A stretch of DNA of 64,000 nt from Heracleum sosnowskyi. Its lineage: Eukaryota; Streptophyta; Magnoliopsida; Apiales; Apiaceae. A program made the translations under genes and the position numbers. Below are positions 36,901 to 46,869 of the stretch, in pieces (position 1 is the first letter of the stretch; every line of letters starts with the position of its first letter). Location: positions 43,813,190 to 43,877,189 of the forward strand of contig CM061244.1 of NCBI GenBank assembly GCA_030848705.1, written 5' to 3'. The notes under the pieces are model-generated. The model worked only from the letters and a program-made list of their open reading frames with translations. It did no database searches and had not been told where the DNA came from.

Positions 36901-38040
36901 ATTCCCCATCGTCACTGTCATTCCATGACTCTGTTGATAAGATACAAATAAACTAATATCAGTACAAATATGTACATTAGCTCCAATATCAATCAACCAT
37001 TCATGTGACAGATAAGTGGAAAGAAGTACAGGGTTGTAGGTAACATACCCGTCATTGGTTCCAGAGGCAACAGCCTCACCAACAACCATGTTAACCTTAG
37101 GCCCATCAGTGGTTGCAAGCACAGTATTAGCTTGTGCTACCACACCAGCTTTCTTTGCTTTCTTTGTAGGACAGTCCTTGCTCCAATGACCAACCTGTCC
37201 ACAAGACCAACATGGTTTGTTTGTCTTTGGTTTCTTAGCCTTGTTCTTGTCATTTTTGGTTTTAGTGTTATCCTTCTTAGTGACAGCCTTTCTTTTCTGT
37301 CCAACAGTCACTACATTCACCTTTGAACCCCCATGTTCAGCAGGCATCACATGTCCCTGTTTGGACTTGTGTTGTTCCTGCACAGAGATGTCCAACATCA
37401 GGTTTGTCCAAGTGATCTCTCCTTTCTGTCTTTTCAGGGAGAGAGCAAACTCTTCCCAAGACTTAGGGAGTTTTTCAATCACTGCCATAACCTGAAACTT
37501 TTCAGGAAGGTCCATTCCGGACTCCTTCAAAGCATGCACCAACATCTCAAATTCATGTGCCTGCTCGGTCATGGACTTTGTATCCACCAGTTTAAAATCA
37601 AGAAACCTAGCCACAGAATACTTTTCCAACCCTTGCGAGTCAGTATTGTGTGTCTGGTCCAGCTTCTCCCATAAAAGCTTAGCAGTGAAAGAGTCAGATG
37701 AATAAACATCAAATAGAGTGTTCGCCAAAGCTGCCAGTATAGCAGCCCTAGCCACCCCATCTTTTTCCTCCCACATAGCATAGGCCTTAACAGTTTCAGC
37801 CTTTTCCTGATCAATAACTGGTTTCTCATACTGCACCACCGGCCATAGACCCTTTACCGTTAACCACAGTTTCATCTTTTTCTGCCAACGAGAAAAACCA
37901 ACACCCCCACCGAATTTATCAGGCATTCCTGACAAATCAATAGGCTGTGGGAAACGGTACGTGGTCCAATCAATTGTGGGTACAGTAACACCAGAACCAG
38001 AAGCAATAGCAACATCAGGAGTTACAGTTCCGTTAACCAT
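33925..38040 (-). CDS. Ty1/copia gag-pol polyprotein, 1371 aa, uninterrupted
   Basis: ATG at 38040 (MVNGTVTPDVA) is chosen: the frame is open 15 codons further but only from a TTG, right at the LTR edge. Domains in order: copia gag (about 35-245); CCHC zinc knuckle CWSCGQVGHWSKDC (277-290); protease EWLIDIGANVHIC with D351; GAG-pre-integrase HARLGH..CQVC zinc site; integrase core with D546, D609 (SDRGGEY) and E645 (AERKNR), the D-35-E spacing intact; reverse transcriptase with QMDVKTAFLHG and YVDD at 1043-1046; RNase H with SDASW, FEAEL, CDSR and ADPLTKGL. Length is normal for plant copia. The one visible defect is in the protease: the usual D-T/S-G is D-I-G, a change that one C-to-T step from ACT could give. 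Transcription would start in the right-hand LTR. Confidence 0.93.
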   Translation of the reverse strand: MVNGTVTPDVAIASGSGVTVPTIDWTTYRFPQPIDLSGMPDKFGGGVGFSRWQKKMKLWLTVKGLWPVVQYEKPVIDQEKAETVKAYAMWEEKDGVARAAILAALANTLFDVYSSDSFTAKLLWEKLDQTHNTDSQGLEKYSVARFLDFKLVDTKSMTEQAHEFEMLVHALKESGMDLPEKFQVMAVIEKLPKSWEEFALSLKRQKGEITWTNLMLDISVQEQHKSKQGHVMPAEHGGSKVNVVTVGQKRKAVTKKDNTKTKNDKNKAKKPKTNKPCWSCGQVGHWSKDCPTKKAKKAGVVAQANTVLATTDGPKVNMVVGEAVASGTNDGYVTYNPVLLSTYLSHEWLIDIGANVHICTDISLFVSYQQSHGMTVTMGNASAAQVLGIGNVDLKFASGRVLSLTRVHHVPDIRRNIISGSCLVKNGFELSLKCNKVVITHTGTFFGKGYLSDGLFLINVEPVLGSFINDSVAPSVNYVESSDLWHARLGHLNFGALKNMMNLELIPKYAIEKKSKCQVCVTAKQTRKPFHNVVRDSGVLDLVHTDICEFGGMLTKDNKRYFITFIDDCSRYCYVYLLRHKDEALEKFIMFKTEAETQTGKVLKRLRSDRGGEYTSTSFNEFCASNGIVHEVTPPYTPESNGVAERKNRTFKDMINSMLINSGLPKYMWGEALNTACHILNRVPLKHMDKTPYELWKSRKTSLKYLRVWGCLAKVLVPEHKRKKLGPKTVDCIFLGYIETTTAMRFLVLKSDIDGIVANTIVEFRDATFFEDVFPMKTGIPQGISNDDPTHTSSSIPDHVEKMTNVGADPDSSSTPDEVDEPRRSKRAKVVKDFGSDFVTYNVEDEPLTFRQAMDSSESRHWKGAVKSEIDSIVSNGTWELVDLPPGCTTIGCKWIFKRKMNPDGSIDKYKARLVAKGFRQKEGIDYFDTYSPVARMTTIRMLIALASVHGLIIHQMDVKTAFLHGDLEEEIYMDQPEGFVASGNERKVCKLIKSIYGLKQAPRDWHKKFDDTVLESEFVVNESDKCVYYMVKGNECIIVCLYVDDILLFGTNIEIINETKSFLKRHFEMKDMGEASVILGVKLTQSTDGITLSQSHYIEKSILEKYGYSNCRIASTPYDPKVALVKNSSGIPVSQLRYSQIIGSLQYLANVTRPDISYSVSKLARYTSCPNKTHWEALDRVLRYLKGTISLGLHYRRFPGVLEGYSDASWIAKKSGTNGVTGYLFTLAGGAISWKSTRQTLITRSTFEAELCALDATGTEAEWLHGLMSVLPVVSRPLPAIAVHCDSRTTIDKISSEKYNAKTKRHIQVRLKSIRGLVSERIIAIEFIGTQDNIADPLTKGLEHAVVLKSRLGMGLIAHHDSSAAGTQYT

Positions 38041-38088
38041 CTTGTTAATTAACAATATATAACACAGAAATAGTAATCTCTTCAAGAT
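38041..38088 (-). other. short leader of the young copia element, no standard PBS
   Basis: Only 48 nt separate the 5' LTR from the gag ATG. The first bases after the LTR read ATCTTGAAGAGATTAC and lack a TGG-initial site such as TGGTATCAGAGC, so priming cannot be assigned to the 3' end of initiator tRNA-Met. Confidence 0.6.
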
Positions 38089-39480
38089 TGTTGGGTATAA
38101 TTACTAACTACACAGCAACAATAGGGCAGTTATATATATTTCGAATTAACAAGAACAGGCAAAAATACCAAATAACGAAACAAACACAAAGGTCGAAACA
38201 AAAGTATAATCAGAGACTGAAAATAACAAGACAAGAAAGAACACTTATCTCTCAGAAGCTTTAGCAAATACTGATAGATAAATAAAACAGCTGAGTCGCC
38301 AAGCCTTCGAGAAGTCTTGACTGTTCTTGAAGAGATTATTGCCCCACTTACGCTGTGTTGGGTTGCAGCAATATCACTCCCAGGATAAAACATCACAGAT
38401 CAATCCACTCACAGTAGTCGGAATGATCAACAGCGACCAGTACCTCACTTCGCCCAAGAACTATGTATTCTGTATGTGTTGAGAGAAAACAGAGAAGATT
38501 ATAGTTGATAGGGTTTTCAGAGTTACGTATATGCCCCCTATCTCAACGTTCTCATTTGTATATATATAAAAAATATAATACAAAATAAAACGTAATAGAC
38601 CAAATATTGTAACTGAAGATATGACATTTAATACTAAATATTCTGATTTAATTACCATAACAGTAGTCATCAGGATTTAATAACAGTTACAGCTCAGTCA
38701 GGATTTCCTGGTCCATCAGGATTTGATCATCATCAGTACTGAAGCAAAGCCATCAGGATTTGATGTCCGTCAGGAGTGGCATCAGTACTTGACCGACCAT
38801 CAGGATTTCACTCCGTCAGGATCCAAATACTGACGCAGGCCATCAGGATCAGTAGTCATCAGGATTTCACTCCAAGTACTGACCAGGCCATCAGGATTTG
38901 ATCCAAGAACTGGTCCATCAGGATTTAATATAAATCCTGACCCAGTTCATATAGCTGTTATAAATAAATACTGATACTGTTAAATTAAATCAATAAATAA
39001 TATTAAATAAACAGGTAATAAAATTCCTCGCCCAGGTCGCCTCGCGTACGCGAGACGCCGAGACATTCGCCCAAATCGCCCTTCGACCCGAGTCGTGACG
39101 TGGCGTGGCGGGGCGAGGCGAGGCGGGCGTAGGCGGCGCGCGTGTGTGTGTGTGCGCGTGAGGCACATATTGACACCATGCACACCCACATGCCTTAGTA
39201 GTTGTACACTACTCTTGCACATGTTTCTATATAAACCCACCAACCTCTCATTACCAATTCTATGTGGGATACAAGTTATTTCAATATAACCAACCCACAT
39301 AACCCATTTCAAGCAACCTATTTCAACTCAATTTATTTATGGATTACACTAAGAAAATGTCTTAGATCCAAACATGAAAGTTTAAGTCCTCATTACAAGG
39401 AACAACCTCCACTTGTTAGTTTCCAGAAATTCCATCAGAAACATATATAAAATATGTCTCAAACTTTCCATTTTCTAACA
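38089..39480 (-). repeat. 5' LTR of the young copia element
   Basis: 1392 bp, followed at 39481 by the target duplication TAATA. Drives the gag-pol ORF on the minus strand. Same internal TCAGGATTT repeats and GC-rich island (39024-39160) as the other LTR. Confidence 0.95.
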
Positions 39481-39577
39481 TAATATACTAGTCTATAACT
39501 CATGCAAAATACATAAAAGTTAAATTATTTAAAGCAAAACTTAAAATATTAAGAATAAAAATAATTAATAAATACTA

Positions 39578-40378
39578 CTCCCTCCCTCCCGAAAATAGTG
39601 ACGGAATACAAATTTAAGTTTGACCGTAAATTATACATTATTTATTTAAAATTTTAAGATATTTAAAAAGGGAAAATAAATTCTTTCGTGCTTAAACTAT
39701 ATGCCGTTTTTGGTTTAAGTACTTGAACTATACGAAAAAATATAACGGTACCTAAACTTTCAAATTTTCTGATTCTCGTCCTTCCGTCCAAAAACGCTGA
39801 CGTGGCAATTACGTGAAAATCGAAAATTCTTGGAATGGAGTGAAATTTTGATATGTTAATTTACTACTGCTTACAAGAATCCGTGTGGTGAAAATTTTCA
39901 ATTTCGAGTTCACTGATGTACAGAAATATGCACTTTAATTTCAAGAACACAAATTTTTTTTACTAAAATCTGCAGATTTTCATATGTTAGTGAACTCGAA
40001 ATCGAAAACTTTCACCGCCGATGTTCTTGTAATCATTCGTAGATTAACATGCCAAAATTTCACTCCATTCCAAGAATTTTCGATTTTAACGTAATTGCCA
40101 CGTCAGCGTTTTTGGACGGAAGGACGATTATCAGAAAATTTAAAAGTTTAGGTACCGTTATATTTTTTCGTACAGTTTAAGGACCTAAACCAAAAACGGC
40201 ATATAATTTAAGGACGAAAAAATTTATTTTCCCATTTAAAAATGACAGGTAGTAGTAAATCAACTATATTTTTGAAAGATATTTTTTCCATAATTTTTGT
40301 GTGGCAATAATTATTAATAACTGGTCAAAGTTAACCTAATTTGATTTTTAAATTTTGTATACGGACGGAGGGAGGGAG
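39578..40378. mobile_element. Stowaway/mariner-type MITE interrupted by a foldback element
   Basis: Ends CTCCCTCCCTCCCGAAAA and CGGACGGAGGGAGGGAG, flanked by TA (39576-39577, 40379-40380). Without the inner element (39670-40233 plus one target copy) it would be about 228 bp, a usual MITE size. Confidence 0.8.
39670..40233. mobile_element. 564-bp foldback (Mutator-like) element, TSD ATTTAAAAA
   Basis: Begins GGGAAAATAAATTCTTTCGT and ends AAATTTATTTTCCC. Nearly the whole element is one inverted repeat: blocks such as GCTGACGTGGCAATTACGT and TGGAATGGAGTGAAATTTTG recur inverted on the other arm. Perfect 9-bp duplications ATTTAAAAA at 39661-39669 and 40234-40242 point to a MULE-mobilised foldback. 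No coding. Confidence 0.85.
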
Positions 40379-40440
40379 TATTTAAATATGTAATCATAGA
40401 GAATTTAACATGAAATTAAGATGACAGCCTATAATAAATA

Positions 40441-40715
40441 CTCCCTCCGTCCCGTTGAATTCTATACATTGGGTTTCGACACGAAAACCAAGAAAATGTA
40501 TAAACAATGAGTAAAGTTAGATGAAAATTAAGTAAAATGGTGAGATCTATCAATATTTAATAATAATATATGAGATGGTGGACGAAAGTATTGAGTGTAA
40601 ATAGTAGTAGGTGTATAGTGTTTTATATTATTAAAAGTTATTATTTTTGAAATGTATAGAAATGAGAGGGACATCCAAAATAGAAACTATACAGAAATGG
40701 AAGGGACAGATGAAG
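40441..40715. mobile_element. Stowaway/mariner-type MITE
   Basis: Left end CTCCCTCCGTCCCGTTGAAT, right end GGAAGGGACAGATGAAG (inverted match), TA on both sides (40439-40440, 40716-40717). 275 bp, AT-rich, no coding. Confidence 0.75.
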
Positions 40716-41431
40716 TAAATAATATTTAATTATGTAATTATAGAGAATCAAATCCTGGATAAAATCAAAGAAGTGAAATTAAATAAATAAATAACTTGTA
40801 TAATTATGTAGTTCCAGCAAATCGAACTTGAGTTTGGAATAACAATTAAAATTTGGCTTTGTAATTATTGTATTACAATGAAAAAAAGTTTTCGTTGTTA
40901 ATAAAATCCACGATCCCTAAATTGATTTTATACTTTTGCCTGTTCCCGCCCCGAACCCGAAAATTTTCTCAAATTCCCGACCCAAATGGGACCGGGAACA
41001 AATCAAGAGAAATAATTTCATAAAACAATTTCCAAAATATATATTTTTGTATTGAATTATTTAAGACTAAATTTTTATTATGAAGTTTTGTACAAATTTA
41101 AAAACAGAAATAAAATAATTCTCATGAAAATAAATATCATTTTATTAATGAAGAAATACTTCTAGTTGGAAGACTTTTTTTTATATATAATGAAACGAGA
41201 GAGTACAATGGTATACTCTAATTATACAACTTAATTATTGTTGGTAATTAATTTTAGTTTAATGGTATTAACTATATTAATTTGAAATTAAAGAGAATAT
41301 TTTAAACCAATAATTATATGTATATCGCAATATACATGACATACATTACAATTAAGAGGAAGATCCGCTTTTAACAGAGATTATTTTTTAATTTAATTAT
41401 AATTATTATATTAAACTAATAATTATATGTA
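40716..41431. other. AT-rich stretch with no gene
   Basis: Nothing gene-like. Near 40935-40990 is a short CCCGCCCCGAACCCG segment related to the repeat at 23.6 kb. Near 41320 is a degenerate copy of the GTATACCGCGGTATAC palindrome. Confidence 0.5.
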
Positions 41432-43566
41432 ATTAGCTTAAAACCCGATGCACGAATTGTTAATTGTTGTTTTATTATTTATTTTTTAATATTTTAGTAA
41501 TTGTATTTGTTAAAAAAATAAGTAGGTTTAAAAATAGTTAAACTCTTTTAAATAATTAAAAAACAATAGAATGAATTTGAAAATAAATAAGTAAGGGTTT
41601 GACCGTTATATATTTGGAAAAGGAGGAGTTTTAGTAAGGAAAAATAGAAAATGTAACATGTTTAGTTTAAAAAAGGTAATTGTCCGTGATATTTATGAAA
41701 AATGAGATTTTAAAATCTAATAATTAAAAGTATTAAAATAGGTTCTAAAATAAATAAGTAAAAGGTTTGTCCGTGATATTTTTAGAAAAACAAGGGATTT
41801 CAGTAAGAAAAATAGAAAATTATTTTTTAATATTTTAAAAATAGGTGATATGAGTGTGATATTCTAAATGTTAGTAATATTTTTTAATGTTTAATGTTTA
41901 CCTTAAAACCCGTGCGATACACGTATTGATTTTAATCGGTGTTATTTTATTATATACATTTCACTTATTAATTGCATTGTTAAAAAAAATAAGTATACAT
42001 GTTAAAATAGGTAAACTTTTTTTAATAATTATAAATATTAAAATAGGTTCTAAAATAAATAAGTAATAATTTGTCGGTGATATTTTTTAAAAAGTAAGGG
42101 TTTTGGTAAGAAAAAATAAAAAAAGATCACATGTTTTAGTTGAAAAAGTTAATTGCTTGTGAAATTTTTGAAAAAGTAGGAGAATAAAAATAGTTAAATA
42201 TAAAAATAATTAATTAAGGGTAATTAAGTAAAACAATTAAATAATACAAGTACCAAACCATACCAAAAAAACAGATACCAACACTTTTAATATTTCATCT
42301 TTAATAATATAAAATATGTAAATATTTTTAAATAATTAAGAGCATTAAAATCTGTTTAAAAATAAATAAGTAATGGCTTGTCTGTGATATTTTTGGAAAA
42401 GGAAGGGTTCAAGTAAGTAAAATAGGAAAAATAACATGTTTTAATTAGTTAAAAAAAAAAGGTAATTACCCGTGATATTTTTTCAAAAGGGGGAAATTTT
42501 ATTTAAAAAAGATAAAAATAATAAATAAGTAGACAGGTTAAAATATGTAAATATTTTTAAATAATTAAAAACATTAAAATAGGTTTTAAAATAAATAAGT
42601 AAGGGTTTGTGTGATATTTTTGGAAAAGGAGGGGTTTTAGTAAGAAAAATAGAAAAAAATAACATGTTTCAATTAAAAAGGATAATTACATATTATTTTA
42701 AAATGAGGAAGTTTTATTGAAAAAATAGAAAAAGTAATGAGTTTTAGCTGAAAATGGTAATTGCTTATAAATATAATTTAACAATATTTTTTTAAGTAAG
42801 GGTAATTAGGTAAAATCACTTAGGATCGACCGACCAATCAAAATTTTAATGTTTCGTCTATAGATATCACGACATACCATACCATTGAGTGCAGATTTCT
42901 GCTTTTAAGAAAAAGTATAAATTTAATAATAATAATTATTATATAAATTTAAAGATAAGCTAATTGTTATATATTAAGTTAATTAAGTTAATAATTATAT
43001 GTATATCGCGGTATACCTGGTTTGCTTAGATGGTTTTTTGTGTTTTTAATAAAGATTAAAGATTTAGACAATTAAACTAATAATTACTAGCTTAAAACCC
43101 GTAATAATAATTATTTTTATTATTTATGTTTTAATATTCTATTAATTTTCATTTGTTAAAAAAACGTAGGCGTGTTAAACTTTTTTAAATAATTATAAGT
43201 ATTAAAATAGATTTTAAAATAAATTAATAACTGTTTGCCCGTGATATTTTTGGAAAAGGAGGGGTCTTAGTAAGAAAAAATAGAAAAAGTAACATGTTTT
43301 AGCTAAAAAGATAAGTGCCCGTAATTAAAAGTATTTTAATATGTTTCAAAATAAATAAGTAAGGATTTGCCCGAGATATTTTTGGAAAATGAGGGGGTTT
43401 AGTAAGGAAAAATAGAAAGAGTAACATGTTTAATTGAAAAAGGTAATTGTCTATGATTGTTTTTAGAAAAAGTGAGGATTTTGTTAGAAAAAATAGAAAA
43501 GGTAATGTATTTTAGCTGAAAAGGTAGTTTGGTTATAAAAATGTTATTATTTAATAATAATTTCTT

Positions 43567-44491
43567 GGGCTTTTTTCATAAATACCCAACCCAAAAAACT
43601 TTTTTGCAAAAATACTACTCCCTATGTCCCCCCGAGTTCTTTACATTGGAGGACGGGGGCTCGGCACGCATTTTAAGGCTCTTATTAAATATATTTTCAT
43701 AAATTATTTTAAATATTTTTTTCTTCTGAATAAAAGTATAATGTTTAAATTTTTATTTAGAAAAAGAAAATTTTGAAAATAAGTTGTAGAATTATACTTT
43801 ATAGGAGCCTTAAAATGCGTGCCAAACAATGTAAAAAAACTGTAAAGAAATGAGAGGGACAGAAGGAGTATGTGTTTTTTAAATTTTTTCGAAAATACCA
43901 AAATATTTGCAAAACTACCAACTTTTTGAAAATATTTGCAAAAATACGGTCTGCAACTACTTTCAACCATATCTGCAACTGCAACCAAAATCAACCAAGT
44001 ATGCAGCTTTTTAATCAAAAATGATTTTTTTCGGCGTCCTGATTTTAGGGTTGTTAAAATCAGGGTAGGTTAGGGTTTAGAGTCTAAGACCCTAAAACCT
44101 AAGTTCGTATACAAATTATTCATCATTCTTAATATTTCTAAAACTCAACATTGAACCCTAAATGTTAACCACTGAAGCCCAGGGAGGCGACTTAATCAAG
44201 ACCACAAGCTTACCAAACATCTTACTAACATTTTTTTTTTTGAATTCTCAGCTGTTTTTCAATCATTTTTTTTAAAAAGTTGCTTCTGGTTGCATCCGGT
44301 TGCGTTGGTTGCAGACCATATTTTTGGTTGCATCTGAGGTTGATTTTGATTGCAGTTGCAGATGGTTGAAAGTAGTTGCAGACCGTATTTTTGCAAATAT
44401 TTTTAAAATTTTAGTATTTTTGCAAATATTTCCAGAAGACGGTAAAATTACAAAAAAAACTTAGAAAAAATAGTATTTTTGATAATTTCTC
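43567..44491. mobile_element. foldback (Mutator-like) element, TSD TAATTTCTT, with nested MITE
   Basis: Both arms carry TTGCAAAAATACGGTCTGCA and CAACTACTTTCAACCAT blocks in inverted orientation, around a core with AGGGTTTAGAGTCTAAGACC. Perfect 9-bp duplications TAATTTCTT lie at 43558-43566 and 44492-44500. The very ends (GGGCTTTTTTCATAAATAC and the inverse of GTATTTTTGATAATTTCTC) match imperfectly. No transposase. Confidence 0.8.
43618..43868. mobile_element. Stowaway/mariner-type MITE inside the foldback element
   Basis: Ends CTCCCTATGTCCCCCCGAG and GAGAGGGACAGAAGGAG, TA on both sides (43616-43617, 43869-43870). 251 bp. It splits one arm of the foldback, so it came later. Confidence 0.75.
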
Positions 44492-44881
44492 TAATTTCTT
44501 TTAAAAAAAAAGTAACACCTTTCAGCTGAAAAAGTGCTCATAATTAAAAGTATTAAAATAGATTTTAAAATAAATAAATAAGGGTTTGTCCGTGATATTT
44601 TTGGAAAATGAGGGGTTTTAGTAAGGAAAAATAGAAAAAGTAACATGTTTTGTTAAAAAAGATAATCACCCGTGTTTTTTTAGAAAAAAGAGAGGATTTT
44701 GTTAAAAAAAATAATAAAAAAAGGTAATGTATTTTAGCTGAAAAAGTAATTGGTTATAAATAATGTTATTATTAAGTGATAGTTTTTAAAAAATATAAGT
44801 AAGGGTAATTAAGTAAAATAACTAAGTACCGACCGTCCGTCCGTCCGACTACCAAGCTTTTAATGTTTCCTCATTAATAAT

Positions 44882-45650
44882 ATAGCTTAAAACCCGTGCG
44901 ATGCACGGTTTTATTATTTATATTTTATATTTTATTAATTGCATTTATTAAAAAAAACAAGTAGGCGTGTTAAACATTTTTAAATAATTAAAAATATTAA
45001 AATGGATTTTAAAATAAATAAGTAACGGTTTGCCCGTAATATTTTGGAAAAATAGGGGTTTTAGTATGAAAAATAGAAACTAACATGTTTTCGTTGAATT
45101 TTAAAATATAACAGTAACGATTTGCACGTGATATTTTTGAAAAAAGAGGGGTTTTAGTAAGAAAAATAGAAAAGGCGACATGTTTTAGTTGAAAAAGGTA
45201 ATTTTCAATTAAAAATATTAAAATAGATTTTAAAGTAAATCAGTAAGGGTTTGCCCGTGATATATTTGGAAAAGGATGGATTTTAGTAAGGAAAATAGAA
45301 AATATAACATGTTTTCGTGATTTTTCTAGAAAAAAGAGGGGAAAGATAACTGCCAATTAAAAGTATTAAAATAGGTTTTAAAATAAATAAGTAAGGGTTT
45401 GCTCGTGATATATTTGGAAAATGAGGGATTTAAGCAAGAGAAAAGTAACATGTTTTAGCTGAAAAAGAAATTGCCCGTGATTTTTTTAGAAACAAATGGT
45501 AATGTATTTTAACTGAAAGGGTAACTGATTATAATAATTTTTATATTAATTAAATAAACAATTAAATAAGGCAAATAACGTATCAAAAACAGGTACCAAA
45601 AAACAGGTATAAAAACTTTTAATGTTTCATCTTTAATACTATAGTATAGA
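44882..45650 (-). mobile_element. non-autonomous Helitron, reverse orientation
   Basis: The minus strand starts TCTATACTATAGTATTAAAG (plus 45650 side) and ends with the hairpin CCGTGC-ATC-GCACGG then GTTTTAAGCTATA (plus 44882-44909). Its body is about five copies of the CCGTGATATTTTTGGAAAA unit. Confidence 0.65.
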
Positions 45651-46202
45651 TAGAGAGATAAATTTATAATATTAGTATGTTATGCTACTAAATGGAATAG
45701 CCCGTGATATTTTTGAGGTTTTAGTTAGGAGAAATATTAGTTAGAAAATATAAAAAAGAGTATACATTTTGGAAAAAAGAGCTAATCGGTTAGTTATTAA
45801 TAATTATAATATTATTTTATTTTATTAAATAGAACTGTTCATGATATTTTTGGAAAATGAGAGGTTTATTTAGGAAAAATATAATGTAGAAATTTTAGTT
45901 AGAAAATATAAAAAAGAATACACACTTTGACTAAAAATGATAATGGGTTAGTTATTAGTAATTATAACCTTATTATGTTATTTTATTAAATGAAAATAAC
46001 TGCGATATTTTTGGAAAATGAGATGTTTATTTAGGAAAAATAGAAAAGATATTCTATATAATAATTTTAATATTTTATTAACGGTTCTCATCGATTTGAT
46101 CAAAAATATCTAACGGTTATGAATGGAGTGACCAGACAACCAAAATTTTCAGGACCGGAATACAAAATTTTCAATGTTTCATCTTTAATATAATAGTATA
46201 GA

Positions 46203-46833
46203 TATGTATATTGCGTTATACATGATAGGCTAATAATTATAAGTATATCACATTTTACATGGCATATCACACGTTTTCAGCTTTTGATAAAGATTACTTT
46301 TTAATTTAATAATAATTATTATATTAATTTGAAATTAAATTAATAATTATGACATATCATTCTATTAAGAAAGAGTTTTCAACTTTGGATAAAAATTAAT
46401 TTTTAATTTAATAATAATATTTAAATTAATTTGAAATTAAATTAATATTCATGTGTATACCATGGTATACCTAGCATAGTATAGCATCAAGTGGGTTTCA
46501 GCTTTTGATAAAGACTCATTTTTAATTTAATAAAAATAATAATCATGTGTATACTGTGGTATACATGGCATACCATATCATGAACATGTGGTTTCTACTT
46601 TTAATAAAGAGTATAGATAATTATATGTATACTGCGGTATACATGGTCGGCTTAGATGAGGTTTTTTTTTTTAATAAAAAGAATAGATTTAATAATAATA
46701 ATTATATTCATTTGGAATTAAGCGAGTTATATTAGCTAATTAAACTAATAATTATAAGTATATAGCGTTATACATGATTAGGCTGATAATTATGATTATA
46801 TCGCGTTTTACATGTCATATCATACCATTAAGA
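46203..46833. repeat. tandem units with the GTATACCGCGGTATAC-type palindrome
   Basis: About five units of 110-130 bp with TTTTCAGCTTTTGATAAAGA, TTAATTTGAAATTAAATTAAT and a CATGTGTATAC..GTATACATGGCATA palindrome in varying states. The same unit resumes at 55797-56127 and 60145-60200, so later insertions have split one repeat tract. Confidence 0.65.
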
Positions 46834-46869
46834 GGTCGTTTGGTTCGTGAAGTGGTAATGGGTTGAAAT

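Larger units (their letters stand above)
32005..39480 (-). mobile_element. complete young Ty1/copia retrotransposon
   Basis: Two 1392-bp LTRs (32005-33396 and 38089-39480) flank one gag-pol ORF. The element is bordered by a perfect 5-bp target duplication TAATA (32000-32004 and 39481-39485). LTRs begin TGTTGGG and end CTAACA on the plus strand. Direct comparison finds about 5 differences in 1392 bp and no indel. Gene order (gag, protease, integrase, RT, RNase H) is Ty1/copia. The polypurine tract lies at 33397-33405. The low LTR divergence means a recent insertion. Confidence 0.95.
41432..46202 (-). repeat. Helitron-derived repeat field (several reverse-oriented copies)
   Basis: Helitron 3' ends (reverse complement of ..GCACGGGTTTTAAGCTAGT) occur at about 41432, 41909, 43088 and 44882. 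Matching 5' ends (..AGTATAGATA) occur near 42866, 45650 and 46202. The interiors are arrays of a ~100-150-bp unit with the order TTTTAAAATAAATAAGTAAGGG, CCGTGATATTTTTGGAAAA, GTTTTAGTAAGAAAAATAG, AACATGTTTTAGTTGAAAAA. The unit recurs many times with drift. No helicase/Rep coding remains. Boundaries of individual copies are blurred. Confidence 0.65.

Noticed and set aside
38041..38085. Fifteen extra N-terminal codons on the copia gag-pol
   Set aside because: They depend on a TTG start at the LTR edge; the ATG at 38040 gives a normal gag N-terminus.
39481..39520. Helitron-like ACTAGTCTATAACTCATGC just right of the young copia
   Set aside because: The hairpin is absent and no partner end was found; probably a degraded terminus, not listed as an element.
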